Below the pieces are notes generated by a model, which had not been told where the DNA came from, did not search any database, and worked only from the letters and a program-made list of their open reading frames with translations. The translations under genes and the position numbers were made by a program. A stretch of DNA of 64,000 nt from Acinetobacter sp. NIPH 2699 (lineage in GTDB: Bacteria > Pseudomonadota > Gammaproteobacteria > Pseudomonadales > Moraxellaceae), in the NCBI RefSeq assembly GCF_022549355.1, contig NZ_JAKZGL010000010.1:36110-100109 (forward strand), read 5' to 3'. This document shows, one piece after another, positions 29,092-37,439 of this stretch (the first letter of the stretch is position 1; every line of letters begins with the position of its first letter).

Positions 29092-29928
29092 ATGCCCGAA
29101 AGTAAACAAATTAAACGGAGCGTATTTTTTATTTCAGATGGGACGGCAATCACTGCAGAAACCCTTGGGCATTCACTACTTGCGCAATTTCCGAACGTCG
29201 ATTTTGACATTCATATTATGCCTTATATCACCACTGAAGAAGCGGCAATGAATGTGGTGACAGAGATCAATGCATCTCAAAAACGCGATGGTTCTTTACC
29301 GCTAGTTTTTGATACTTTGGTTGATCCAAATGCTCGTGAAATTATCAATACTGCTAAAGCCGTAAATTTGGATGTATTTGAAGGCTTGATTAGTAAACTT
29401 GAACAAGAGTTAGGTATTCCACCAACGACATTGGTTGGGCAAACGCATGCAGTAACAGATTCAGAGTCATACAAGGCGCGTATTGATGCTGTACATTTTG
29501 CGCTGGACAATGATGATGGCGCGCGAACACGTCATTATGATAAAGCTGATTTGATTTTAGTGGGGGTTTCACGCTCCGGAAAAACGCCGACTTCGATTTA
29601 CCTGTCACTACAATTTGGGATCCGTGTTGCAAATTATCCCTTAACTGAAGAAGATTTGGACGATAACCGTCTACCTACAGTTTTGAAGTCACATAAAAAC
29701 AAGCTATTTGGCTTAATGATTGATGCTGAGCGTCTCGTTGCAATTCGTAGTGAGCGCAAAGCCAATAGTCGTTATGCAAGTTTTAGTCAGTGTCAAATGG
29801 AATTACGTGCAATTGAGGGGATTTATATTTCAGAAGGTATTAAATATTTAAATGTCACTGAAATGTCGATTGAGGAAATCTCCACACGTATTTTACAGTC
29901 AACAGGTTTAAAGCGTCGTATTGGTTAA
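29092..29928 (+). CDS. ppsR: PEP synthase regulatory protein (bifunctional kinase/pyrophosphorylase)
   Basis: A 278-residue DUF299-family protein that phosphorylates PEP synthase with ADP to inactivate it and reverses this with phosphate. SVFFISDGTAITAETLGHSLLAQFP is the family N-terminus, and the P-loop GVSRSGKTPTS lies near residues 157-168. SLQFGIRVANYPL and YASFSQCQMELRAIE follow. The ATG at 29092 has an AAGGAG site; an adjacent upstream TTG (29089) is not needed. Its gene diverges from its target ppsA. Confidence 0.95.
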   Translation: MPESKQIKRSVFFISDGTAITAETLGHSLLAQFPNVDFDIHIMPYITTEEAAMNVVTEINASQKRDGSLPLVFDTLVDPNAREIINTAKAVNLDVFEGLISKLEQELGIPPTTLVGQTHAVTDSESYKARIDAVHFALDNDDGARTRHYDKADLILVGVSRSGKTPTSIYLSLQFGIRVANYPLTEEDLDDNRLPTVLKSHKNKLFGLMIDAERLVAIRSERKANSRYASFSQCQMELRAIEGIYISEGIKYLNVTEMSIEEISTRILQSTGLKRRIG

Positions 29929-30263
29929 TCAAATAGGCTACCTAAATCATGCAAACTAGGTAGCCTTTGGTTGAAATTTTCTTTTAATTTATGACACAAA
30001 GTTTGTAATAAATATTTAATTAAAAATAAACAATTGATGTTAAATAATAAAATCTAATGAATAGAAAATGCCGTTAGGGTGTTAAATTTTATACGTTTAT
30101 GCTACAATATTGTGACATAGATCTCACTTCTGCTGTTATTGATGGTATATGGTTTTTATTGCAACTGAATATCTTGAAATAAAGAATTTTGTTGGAAAGC
30201 AAAGCCAATAAAGTTACTTAAAAGCATGTGAATTCGGCTTTAACTTTTTAATCAAACCATCAA
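29929..30263. other. 335-base intergenic stretch
   Basis: It starts with the ppsR terminator hairpin. The remainder is A/T-rich and holds no reading frame that looks coding. A TACAAT box at 30103-30108 is a possible -10 for the downstream GGDEF-EAL gene, but I see no convincing -35. Short complementary pieces AAAGCC/GGCTTT near 30202-30240 are too weak to call. Confidence 0.5.
29935..29968 (+). terminator. terminator of ppsR
   Basis: AGGCTACCTA (29935-29944) and TAGGTAGCCT (29957-29966) form a 10-bp stem with a 12-base loop; a short TTT follows. Confidence 0.7.
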
Positions 30264-32315
30264 ATGAACGCAGTCCAGCAAAACATTTTCAATAGTATAC
30301 CGAGTCTAGTCTGGTTGATTTCAGATATGGGTGATGCTTATTTTTTCAATAGTGTCAGCCAAGAATATATCGGTTTAACTGAACTAGAGAAGTTCGAAAA
30401 AAATTGGATGGATTTGATCCATTTTGAGGATATTTCTGTCTTTCAAAATGAATGGCAACAAGCATTTTCATATAAAACTCCTTTTCAAATTGAGTGCCGA
30501 TTGAGACATCGATCAGGTGCATATCGATGGTTTTTATTATCTGCAAAATTTGTAGACGGCAACGCTGGGGATCATGGATATTGGTTTATGAATAGTGTCG
30601 ATATTCATGAAACAAAGCAGTATCAACAAAACCTAATGCAATGTATTAATGCGCAAACCATCATGCTTGATAATAGTATGGATTGCATCAAACTGTTAGA
30701 TATCAATGGCTCTTTGTTGCATGTAAATAAAACGGGATGTATTGCACTCAATATTCCTGAAAGCAATCATCGATTTGGTATGAAGTGGGCAGAGCTTTTA
30801 GCGCCTGAAGTGCGATCGAAAGCGAATTATGCTTTAAAAATGGCAATAAAAGGTAAGACTGCTCGTTTTCGTGGCATGAGTGGTCATGGGGCAACTAGAC
30901 AATATTGGGATAATTTACTCACACCGATATTAAATGACACCGGTCAAATCGTTCAGATCTTATGTATGTCTCGTGATGTAACCGCACAAAGACAAACAGA
31001 AATTCAACTGCGTATTTCGAGTGAATTGGATGAATTGACTGGGTTGTACAATCGTCGTTTTTTTAAACTACAGCTTAAACGTTCACTGCAACGCCATAAA
31101 AAGAGTGAAAAGTTTCTTGGTCTGATGTTATTGGATTTAGATTATTTTAAACATGTCAATGATACGCTTGGGCATGCCGCTGGTGATCATTTATTGCGTA
31201 TTCTATCTAAGCGAATAGAAAACGTTTTACCTGAAAATACTTTTGTGGCTCGTTTAGGTGGTGATGAGTTTGCTATTTTAGTGAATGGAATCGATGCTGA
31301 ATTTGACCTTGAAAAAATTGCAATTGAGGTGAGTCGGCAGCTAGATGCGCCAATCACTTATGCAGGTAATTTAATTAATGGCAGTATGAGTATTGGATGT
31401 GCTATTTATCCACGCGATGCAAAAGATTCTTCAAATTTAATGAAATGTGCAGATACGGCATTAAATGATTTAAAAGCCACTGGGCGAGGTGGTTTTCGCA
31501 TGTTTAATCAACAGATGCAGGTTACAGCGCAAAATATCGCCATTCAATTAAATCAAGCACGTCATATTATTCGTGATGATCTTATTGTTCCATTTTATCA
31601 ACCTAAAGTGCGATTGGCTGATGGTAAGGTTATTGGCTTTGAGGCATTGTTGCGTTGGCAAACGGATGATAACCGTATTCATTCACCTTGTAATATTGAG
31701 CAAGCTTTTCAAGATTACATGTTGGCAACGCGAATTAGTGATGCGATACAGACTAAAGTTTTTAAAAATATTGCCATGTGGATTGAGCAAGGGCTAGATG
31801 TTGTTCCTGTCTCGATTAACGTCGCACCTGTTGAATTTCTTAAAGATAATTATGCTGAGCGCTTATTGCAGCGTTTGAGTCTATATAAAATTCCTCATCA
31901 TTTGGTTGAAATAGAAATCACAGAACATATTTTGGATGATCGTGGTTCTGACTATGTGATTCGAGCATTAAATTTACTCAAACAACGAGGCGTTAAGATT
32001 GCACTTGATGATTTTGGAACAGGACATTCATCCCTTACGAGATTAAGGGATTATCCAGTAGATTGTTTGAAAATTGACTGTGATTTTATTCGTCAGATGA
32101 ATAGTGATGAGGCGATTTTAGCCATTGTGCAAGCAATTATTGCTTTAGGACCAAAGCTATCTTTGGATATTGTGGCAGAAGGAATTGAAAATTCTGAGCA
32201 ATTAGATTTGCTGAAACAATCTGGATGTTCAATTGGACAAGGTTATTTATTCAGTCGGGCTGTAAATGCTCAACAAGCAACACACATGCTGAAACGTGGA
32301 ATGCGGCTCTATTGA
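30264..32315 (+). CDS. PAS-GGDEF-EAL cyclic-di-GMP signalling protein
   Basis: A 683-residue cytoplasmic sensor. Two PAS domains (about residues 5-115 and 130-245) are followed by a GGDEF domain with intact GGDEF at residues 332-336, and an EAL domain with EALLRW from E460 and DDFGTGHSSLTRL near residue 582. Both motifs look catalytically competent, so it may be a bifunctional diguanylate cyclase/phosphodiesterase; no RxxD inhibitory site precedes GGDEF at the usual spacing. No membrane segment is visible. It is an isolated gene. Confidence 0.93.
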   Translation: MNAVQQNIFNSIPSLVWLISDMGDAYFFNSVSQEYIGLTELEKFEKNWMDLIHFEDISVFQNEWQQAFSYKTPFQIECRLRHRSGAYRWFLLSAKFVDGNAGDHGYWFMNSVDIHETKQYQQNLMQCINAQTIMLDNSMDCIKLLDINGSLLHVNKTGCIALNIPESNHRFGMKWAELLAPEVRSKANYALKMAIKGKTARFRGMSGHGATRQYWDNLLTPILNDTGQIVQILCMSRDVTAQRQTEIQLRISSELDELTGLYNRRFFKLQLKRSLQRHKKSEKFLGLMLLDLDYFKHVNDTLGHAAGDHLLRILSKRIENVLPENTFVARLGGDEFAILVNGIDAEFDLEKIAIEVSRQLDAPITYAGNLINGSMSIGCAIYPRDAKDSSNLMKCADTALNDLKATGRGGFRMFNQQMQVTAQNIAIQLNQARHIIRDDLIVPFYQPKVRLADGKVIGFEALLRWQTDDNRIHSPCNIEQAFQDYMLATRISDAIQTKVFKNIAMWIEQGLDVVPVSINVAPVEFLKDNYAERLLQRLSLYKIPHHLVEIEITEHILDDRGSDYVIRALNLLKQRGVKIALDDFGTGHSSLTRLRDYPVDCLKIDCDFIRQMNSDEAILAIVQAIIALGPKLSLDIVAEGIENSEQLDLLKQSGCSIGQGYLFSRAVNAQQATHMLKRGMRLY

Positions 32316-32338
32316 TTTATTTAATAAGTATATAAAAT

Positions 32339-32366
32339 ACAAGGCTTAGATTGAAATAAGCCTTGT
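32339..32366. terminator. hairpin between convergent genes
   Basis: ACAAGGCTTA (32339-32348) and TAAGCCTTGT (32357-32366) form a 10-bp stem with an 8-base loop between the convergent GGDEF-EAL and LLM genes. T-tracts are weak on both sides. Confidence 0.65.
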
Positions 32367-32383
32367 AGATTTAATTTTAGATA

Positions 32384-33388
32384 TTAATCATTCTTGATAT
32401 CCATTAATAAACTAAAATTGTCTAAGCGCTTTTGAGTATCGTAAATATCACAAGTGAAGATAAACTCATCTACGTCATATTGAACCGCTATTGTATTTAA
32501 GCCCGCTTTGACGGTCGCTTGAGAACCAATTTGTGCCATTGCATAAAAATTCTGAATTGCCAATTGCTCAGCACTGGTTGCAAGACCTTGGGTAGATTCA
32601 ATGGGTGGTTTAAGTTTTAGGCTATGACCACGAATCAGATTCAAAATACGTTGATAAGAGCTCGTAGCTAAATATTGAGCTTCTTCATCGCTTGCTGCGA
32701 CTACTGTTGGCACACCCATCGACACATAAGGTTTATCCAAATATTCAGAAGCTTGGAAATTATCACGATAAATCTCGATCGCTTGCCCTAACATTCTTGG
32801 AGCGAAGTGCGAAGCAAATGAATAGGGAAGTCCAAGCTTTGCAGCAAGTTGTGCACTAAATAGGCTTGAACCCAATAACCAAACAGGCACATGCGTATTT
32901 TGTCCGGGTGTGGCAATAATTCTTTGGTTGGGTTGTGGTGCTTTAAAGTATTGTAAAATTTCCATTATATCTTGAGGAAATTGATCCTCAGTTTCTTTAC
33001 GTCCACGACGTAATGCACGCATAGTCAGTGGGTCAGTTCCGGGTGCGCGTCCTAAACCGAGTTCAAAACGGTTTGGATAAAGTGTCGCTAATGTCCCAAA
33101 CTGTTCCGCAACAACCAACGGAGCATGATTGGGCAGCATGATGCCACCTGAACCCAATCGAATATGTTGAGTATTTGCTGCGATAAAACCTAATAGGACT
33201 GCCGTTGCTGAACTGGCGATACCATCCATATTGTGATGTTCAGCCAACCAAAACCGTTCATAACCTAACTTTTCAGCATGTTGGGCAAGTTCGAGTGCAT
33301 GTCGAAGTGAAAATTCAACACTTTTATCATCTCGAACGGGCGCTAATTCTAGAATAGAAAAATTAATGTCTTGCAATGATTTCATCAT
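32384..33388 (-). CDS. LLM class flavin-dependent oxidoreductase
   Basis: A 334-residue bacterial luciferase-like monooxygenase of the YhbW/MsnO8-type subgroup. [70 protein letters not shown] and [30 protein letters not shown] are characteristic of the TIM-barrel F420/FMN fold. It uses reduced flavin and oxygen; the substrate is unknown. Two adjacent ATGs (33388 and 33385) are both possible. A perfect palindrome lies directly upstream. Confidence 0.88.
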   Translation of the reverse strand: MMKSLQDINFSILELAPVRDDKSVEFSLRHALELAQHAEKLGYERFWLAEHHNMDGIASSATAVLLGFIAANTQHIRLGSGGIMLPNHAPLVVAEQFGTLATLYPNRFELGLGRAPGTDPLTMRALRRGRKETEDQFPQDIMEILQYFKAPQPNQRIIATPGQNTHVPVWLLGSSLFSAQLAAKLGLPYSFASHFAPRMLGQAIEIYRDNFQASEYLDKPYVSMGVPTVVAASDEEAQYLATSSYQRILNLIRGHSLKLKPPIESTQGLATSAEQLAIQNFYAMAQIGSQATVKAGLNTIAVQYDVDEFIFTCDIYDTQKRLDNFSLLMDIKND

Positions 33389-33399
33389 CGATTCTCATA

Positions 33400-33429
33400 A
33401 GCATATATCGATATAATACGATATATGCT
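33400..33429 (-). promoter_or_regulatory. palindromic operator-like site before the LLM gene
   Basis: AGCATATATCG (33400-33410) and CGATATATGCT (33419-33429) form a perfect 11-8-11 palindrome 12-41 bases upstream of the LLM start. The spacer has a TATTAT-like -10 on the minus strand. CGATATAATA within it recurs at 33453-33462. A dimeric repressor site is likely, but an RNA hairpin is possible. Confidence 0.55.
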
Positions 33430-33485
33430 GGGATCTGTATATCTGTTTTATTCGATATAATATTTCTATTCTATAGATCAAAAAA

Positions 33486-33501
33486 AGCACCCGAAGGTGC
33501 T
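33486..33501 (-). terminator. terminator of the glycine-zipper gene
   Basis: AGCACC (33486-33491), CGAA loop, GGTGCT (33496-33501); on the minus strand it is followed by TTTTTT. The minus-strand stop of the glycine-zipper gene is 24 bases upstream. Confidence 0.82.
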
Positions 33502-33525
33502 AAAGAGGTATAGCGTATTGTTATA

Positions 33526-34014
33526 TTAACGGTTTTTGTACCAACCACGATGTAAACCATTGTCATGACGAGATTTTTTGCGTGAATTATAGTGACGACG
33601 ATCATCATAACGGCGGTTGTCATAAGCGCGACGATTATCAGCATCACGATCCTGTCCAACTTTTTGCCCAAGTGCCGCACCACCTGCTGCGCCTACAGCT
33701 GCACCGATGTATCCACCATTGGTGCCAGCCATGTTTCGACCGACAGTGTAACCACCAACACCACCTAAACCACCACCAATTGCGGCTTCTGTACGGTTAC
33801 GTTTATTACTAGAAGCGGCTGCTCCACCAGCCCCACCAACTGCTGAGCCAATCATTGCACCTGTTTGGCCGCCAATTTGTTGTCCAATCGCAGTACCCAC
33901 AACACTACCTAAAGCCGATGTTGCTGCAACTCGTGTCGTATTGTTCGCATGAGCAACAGACATCATTGAAGCGGTTGTAAATAGAATGCTACATAACCAA
34001 ATATTCGATTTCAT
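33526..34014 (-). CDS. secreted glycine-zipper protein
   Basis: A 162-residue exported protein: signal peptide through SVAHAN (about residue 24), then repeated glycine-zipper helices GSVVGTAIGQQIGGQTGAMIGSAVGGAGG and IGGGLGGVGGYTVGRN...GAAVGAAGGAALGQKVG. A highly basic Arg/Asp/Tyr-rich tail (RRAYDNRRYDDRRHYNSRKK) closes it. Such proteins insert into or bind the outer membrane in the cell envelope; specific function is unknown. Confidence 0.8.
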   Translation of the reverse strand: MKSNIWLCSILFTTASMMSVAHANNTTRVAATSALGSVVGTAIGQQIGGQTGAMIGSAVGGAGGAAASSNKRNRTEAAIGGGLGGVGGYTVGRNMAGTNGGYIGAAVGAAGGAALGQKVGQDRDADNRRAYDNRRYDDRRHYNSRKKSRHDNGLHRGWYKNR

Positions 34015-34264
34015 GGTGAAACTCCCTGTCCTTTATTTGAGGGACAATCTTCTTGCTAACTTGAGATAAATGTAACAAGACTTGTGAGTAAAAATATGGA
34101 GTGCAATCTCTAGATTGATAGCGTTTAACGATAGTTTTGTAGGGCTTCTATTACATATGAAGAAATTGTGAACAAATTATAAAAATAAAGAATGAATGGA
34201 AAGCAAACACCAGCATGTGCTGCAATCAAGTACAATAGCCAGAGTTTCGATTTAGGGTTTAGTT

Positions 34265-34969
34265 ATGCTGTTGGAAAAAATATTGCAATCTCAAGGTTTT
34301 GGTTCCCGTAAATATTGCCAGCAGTTGATTAAAAATGGTTCTGTATTCATTGAAAATAAGATCTGTGATAATCCCAAACAGAACTTTAATCTTGATCAGC
34401 TCACTTTTCAGGTGTTTGGTGAAGACTACCAATATCGAGAGCATGTTTATATTGCACTCAATAAACCACAAGGTTATGAATGCTCACACCAAGCGACTCA
34501 TCATAAAAGTGTCTTTAGTTTATTGCCTGAGATATTGATTCACCGTGGTATTCAGTGTGTGGGACGTTTAGATCAAGATACAACGGGGCTGTTATTGTTG
34601 ACAGATGATGGCCAGTACTTACAGTCTCTGACTCATCCACGTAAACATGTGCCTAAGGTTTATCATGTGACCACAGCAGATTTAGTCACTCCTGAACAAT
34701 TACAAGCATTGGAAAGTGGGGTGGAATTACGCAATGAAAAAGGGATCTTTGCCGCAACTGATGTTCAGTTCATCTCAGAAAAGCAGCTTGCAATGACCAT
34801 TCACCAAGGGGTTTATCATCAAGTTAAACGCATGTTAGCGGCAGTGGGGAATAAAGTGGATTCCTTGCATCGGCATCAAATTGGGTTGCTTGAGCTTCCT
34901 GAGCTCAATGAAGGCGAGTATATTTATTTAACACCTGCACAAAAACAGCTCAGTCAAAATATGCAATAG
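34265..34969 (+). CDS. rsuA: RsuA-type 16S rRNA pseudouridine synthase
   Basis: A 234-residue pseudouridine synthase with an N-terminal S4 domain (LLEKILQSQGFGSRKYCQQLIKNGSVFIEN) and the catalytic aspartate in GRLDQDTTGLLLLTDDG. KVYHVTT and YHQVKRMLAAVGNKV fit the RsuA/RluB/E/F branch; the short length and missing tail favour RsuA (16S U516). Assignment to RsuA against RluE or RluF is by resemblance only. Confidence 0.85.
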   Translation: MLLEKILQSQGFGSRKYCQQLIKNGSVFIENKICDNPKQNFNLDQLTFQVFGEDYQYREHVYIALNKPQGYECSHQATHHKSVFSLLPEILIHRGIQCVGRLDQDTTGLLLLTDDGQYLQSLTHPRKHVPKVYHVTTADLVTPEQLQALESGVELRNEKGIFAATDVQFISEKQLAMTIHQGVYHQVKRMLAAVGNKVDSLHRHQIGLLELPELNEGEYIYLTPAQKQLSQNMQ

Positions 34970-34976
34970 ACCCTGA

Positions 34977-35420
34977 TTATTTTAGAAAACAATGGAAGGT
35001 TTTAAATTCATCATCATGGATAAATCCCATTTGTTCATAGAGCTGATGGGATTGGTAATTGTTCTTTTGCGTTTCTAGGCTAATGCGTTGCGCATTTTCA
35101 TGGCGGGCAAACAGAATTGCGGTATCAATAAGTTGTTTGGCAGAACCTTGTTTACGATAGGTTGGTGTAACGTAGACATCATCTAATACATAGTAGGTTT
35201 CACAAGCGACAGAAGAAAAAGCAAGATAAAGTAGAACAAAGCCTGTAAAAATTTCATCTTTAACATGAATAAAAATGACACTGTCTTTATTGTCAAATCG
35301 GTGATTTAAAAATTGCAAAGACTGCACAACATTGGATGAAGCACCGTAGAACTGACGATATTCATCAAATAAGACTGCCAATTGATGGAGGTCTTCTTTG
35401 GTTGCTCGCTTAACAATCAT
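34977..35420 (-). CDS. GNAT family N-acetyltransferase
   Basis: A 147-residue single GNAT domain. YVLDDVYVTPTYRKQGSAKQLIDTAILFARH is the acetyl-CoA-binding core (motif A with RKQGSAK), and ISLETQKNNYQSHQLYEQMGF is motif B. The substrate is unknown. It converges on rsuA with 7 bases between stops. The RelB-like gene lies 99 bases upstream on the same strand. Confidence 0.85.
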   Translation of the reverse strand: MIVKRATKEDLHQLAVLFDEYRQFYGASSNVVQSLQFLNHRFDNKDSVIFIHVKDEIFTGFVLLYLAFSSVACETYYVLDDVYVTPTYRKQGSAKQLIDTAILFARHENAQRISLETQKNNYQSHQLYEQMGFIHDDEFKTFHCFLK

Positions 35421-35519
35421 TCTTAATTCATCCTTAGACTTATAGTTTTATTTGGACTGTCAGAATAGCGAAAAAAATTCAGCTTAAAAATTAAAAACTT
35501 GTGTATAAATGCGACATTG

Positions 35520-35828
35520 TTAAGTTTTGTCACTTTCACCTAAAAGTGCATTGAGCTCTTCAAACAAATCCTCGTGATCATCTTCGGTATCCACAGCCGA
35601 GGGATTCTCTGTTGTTGCTATTGCTTTGGATTTACGAAGTTTTAGCAATTGCTCCATATTGATGTTCTGGTTTTCAATTGCAAAGGGAATAGATTTGGTT
35701 AGCACCACCTGTTTAAAGAAAAGGCGAACTGCTTGAGCAGGGGAGATACCAAGCTGTTTAAAAACGGCAAAGGCTTGTTTCTTTTCCTGTGAATCAAGTC
35801 GAACCTGATAAACTTCTGTTTTTCGCAT
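35520..35828 (-). CDS. RelB/DinJ-family antitoxin-like protein, no toxin nearby
   Basis: A 102-residue protein. RKTEVYQVRLDSQEKKQAFAVFKQLGISPAQAVRLFFKQVVLTKSIPFAIE is the ribbon-helix-helix region of RelB/DinJ antitoxins. The C-terminal half is a longer acidic tail (ENPSAVDTEDDHEDLFEELNALL), where antitoxins usually carry a toxin-binding segment. No YafQ/RelE toxin gene adjoins it; the next gene on the strand is the GNAT protein. The ATG at 35828 is chosen because the extra residues upstream do not match the family. Confidence 0.75.
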   Translation of the reverse strand: MRKTEVYQVRLDSQEKKQAFAVFKQLGISPAQAVRLFFKQVVLTKSIPFAIENQNINMEQLLKLRKSKAIATTENPSAVDTEDDHEDLFEELNALLGESDKT

Positions 35829-35937
35829 GAAGAATAAGACCAAATATTTTTAGTTATGGTCATGTATTTTAAACGATCACAATGTAATTTCAATATTTTT
35901 GAAGTGAAAAAATAGAATTTTTGTCATTACGTTGTGT

Positions 35938-36846
35938 TTACAGTGTTAGTTCATAGTTAGAACTAAAGCTCATTTGTGTATGTGAAATGGGATCTATGAA
36001 GTGAATTTCTTTTGCAAGTAATTGTAAAGGATGACTAAAGTCTTCATCTGCTTTGTGCACAACGGTTGGATAAAATGAATCATGCAGGATTGGAATACCA
36101 AGATAATTGAGATGCACACGTAACTGATGTTGTTTGCCTGTTTTCGGTTTGAGTAAGTATTTTGCGTATTCTTGATTATGATCTAATAATTCTATCCATG
36201 TCTCAGTGTTACTGGGTTTCTCCGTATTGACTTGCATGGTGTAGAAAGGTGTGCCTTTTTCTAAGTGGAGTTGCAAGGTCTGTGGGAGTTTGAGTTCAAG
36301 ATGATAAGCTGCAATGGCGTGATAGGTTTTCTGCACTTTTCGATCAGCGAATAGCTGTTGATAAACGCCGCGTGATTCAGCCCGTTTACAGAATAAAACC
36401 ACACCTGCTGTTTCACGATCAAGTCGATGGATTGGGGTTAAATCTGCATAGCCAGTTTGTTTTTTCAATCGAACCAATAAAGTTTCTTGAACATATTGGC
36501 CTGTTGGGGTCATGGTTAAAAAATGAGGTTTGTCGACCACAAGCAAATCATCATTTTCAAATAGAATTTCATGTTGAAATGGCACATGTATTTCGTGTGC
36601 AAGGAAACGATAATAAAAAATATGGCTATTTGGCGTATAAGGACTATTGAGTTGGAGCTTTGAACCGTCAGCCGCATAGATTAATTGATCTTCAAAACGT
36701 TGTTGCCACTCTTGTATTTGAATATGTGGAAAGTGCTGGCAGAGATAATCAAAAACTGTATTTGCTACTACCACATTTGGTAAAAAAACTTTACTGGCAC
36801 TTACCCCATCAATCAGTGGAGGTATAAATTCAAGAGTTGATGACAT
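35938..36846 (-). CDS. RluA family pseudouridine synthase
   Basis: A 302-residue RluA-type RNA pseudouridine synthase. The catalytic aspartate is in PIHRLDRETAGVVLFCKR; YHAIAAY and TGKQHQLRVHLNYLGIPILHD are the conserved RluA strands. The N-terminal 90 residues resemble a divergent S4-like region (WQQRFEDQLIYAADG). The target RNA is unknown. The ATG at 36846 replaces an in-frame TTG six codons upstream. Confidence 0.85.
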   Translation of the reverse strand: MSSTLEFIPPLIDGVSASKVFLPNVVVANTVFDYLCQHFPHIQIQEWQQRFEDQLIYAADGSKLQLNSPYTPNSHIFYYRFLAHEIHVPFQHEILFENDDLLVVDKPHFLTMTPTGQYVQETLLVRLKKQTGYADLTPIHRLDRETAGVVLFCKRAESRGVYQQLFADRKVQKTYHAIAAYHLELKLPQTLQLHLEKGTPFYTMQVNTEKPSNTETWIELLDHNQEYAKYLLKPKTGKQHQLRVHLNYLGIPILHDSFYPTVVHKADEDFSHPLQLLAKEIHFIDPISHTQMSFSSNYELTL

Positions 36847-36962
36847 GCAGCGATATAGACTCAATATAAACGATGTAAAAAAAGTCAGTTTAAAGGGACT
36901 TTATTAGGCTTTAAAGCAGTGCAATGTTATCATAGCCACATCCCAATTTTGTTTTATTTGCC

Positions 36963-37439
36963 ATGTCATATTCAGTGAAATTTACCTTAAATCATGAACA
37001 AGACACTCAACATTTTGCGCAAGTGCTTTCTCAACATGTGCATTCAGGCATTATTTATTTAATTGGGGATCTCGGTGCAGGAAAAACCACATTCACACGT
37101 TATTTTCTACAAAATTTAGGGCATCAGGGTTCGGTCAAAAGTCCAACTTATACGCTGGTAGAACCTTATACCATTCAGGGTAAAGAAATTTTCCATTTTG
37201 ATTTATATCGTTTAGATGATCCTTATGAACTAGAGCTGATGGGTATTCGTGACTATTTAGAAACGCCTGATGCTTTATTTTTGTTTGAATGGCCATCGAA
37301 AGGTGGTGATGAAATTCCCAAAGCGGATGTTATTGTTGATATTCAAAAATCGGATGACGAACTGACCCGATTTGTGACTTTAACAGTCAACTCAGACTTG
37401 TTATTCCAAACTTTGCAGGAACAATTGAATGGTGCATGA
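36963..37439 (+). CDS. tsaE: tRNA threonylcarbamoyladenosine biosynthesis ATPase TsaE
   Basis: A 158-residue ATPase needed with TsaB/TsaD to make t6A37 in tRNA. The Walker A is [19 protein letters not shown], and [11 protein letters not shown] and [15 protein letters not shown] are TsaE hallmarks, with [12 protein letters not shown] near the end. Its stop lies inside mutL (11-base overlap). In Escherichia coli an amidase gene (amiB) separates tsaE and mutL; it is absent here. Confidence 0.95.
   Translation: MSYSVKFTLNHEQDTQHFAQVLSQHVHSGIIYLIGDLGAGKTTFTRYFLQNLGHQGSVKSPTYTLVEPYTIQGKEIFHFDLYRLDDPYELELMGIRDYLETPDALFLFEWPSKGGDEIPKADVIVDIQKSDDELTRFVTLTVNSDLLFQTLQEQLNGA

Noticed and set aside
34977..35828. 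RelB-like protein and GNAT protein as a toxin-antitoxin pair
   Set aside because: The gap is about 100 bases, the GNAT resembles ordinary acetyltransferases, and GNAT toxins normally pair with a different antitoxin family; kept only as a low-confidence finding.
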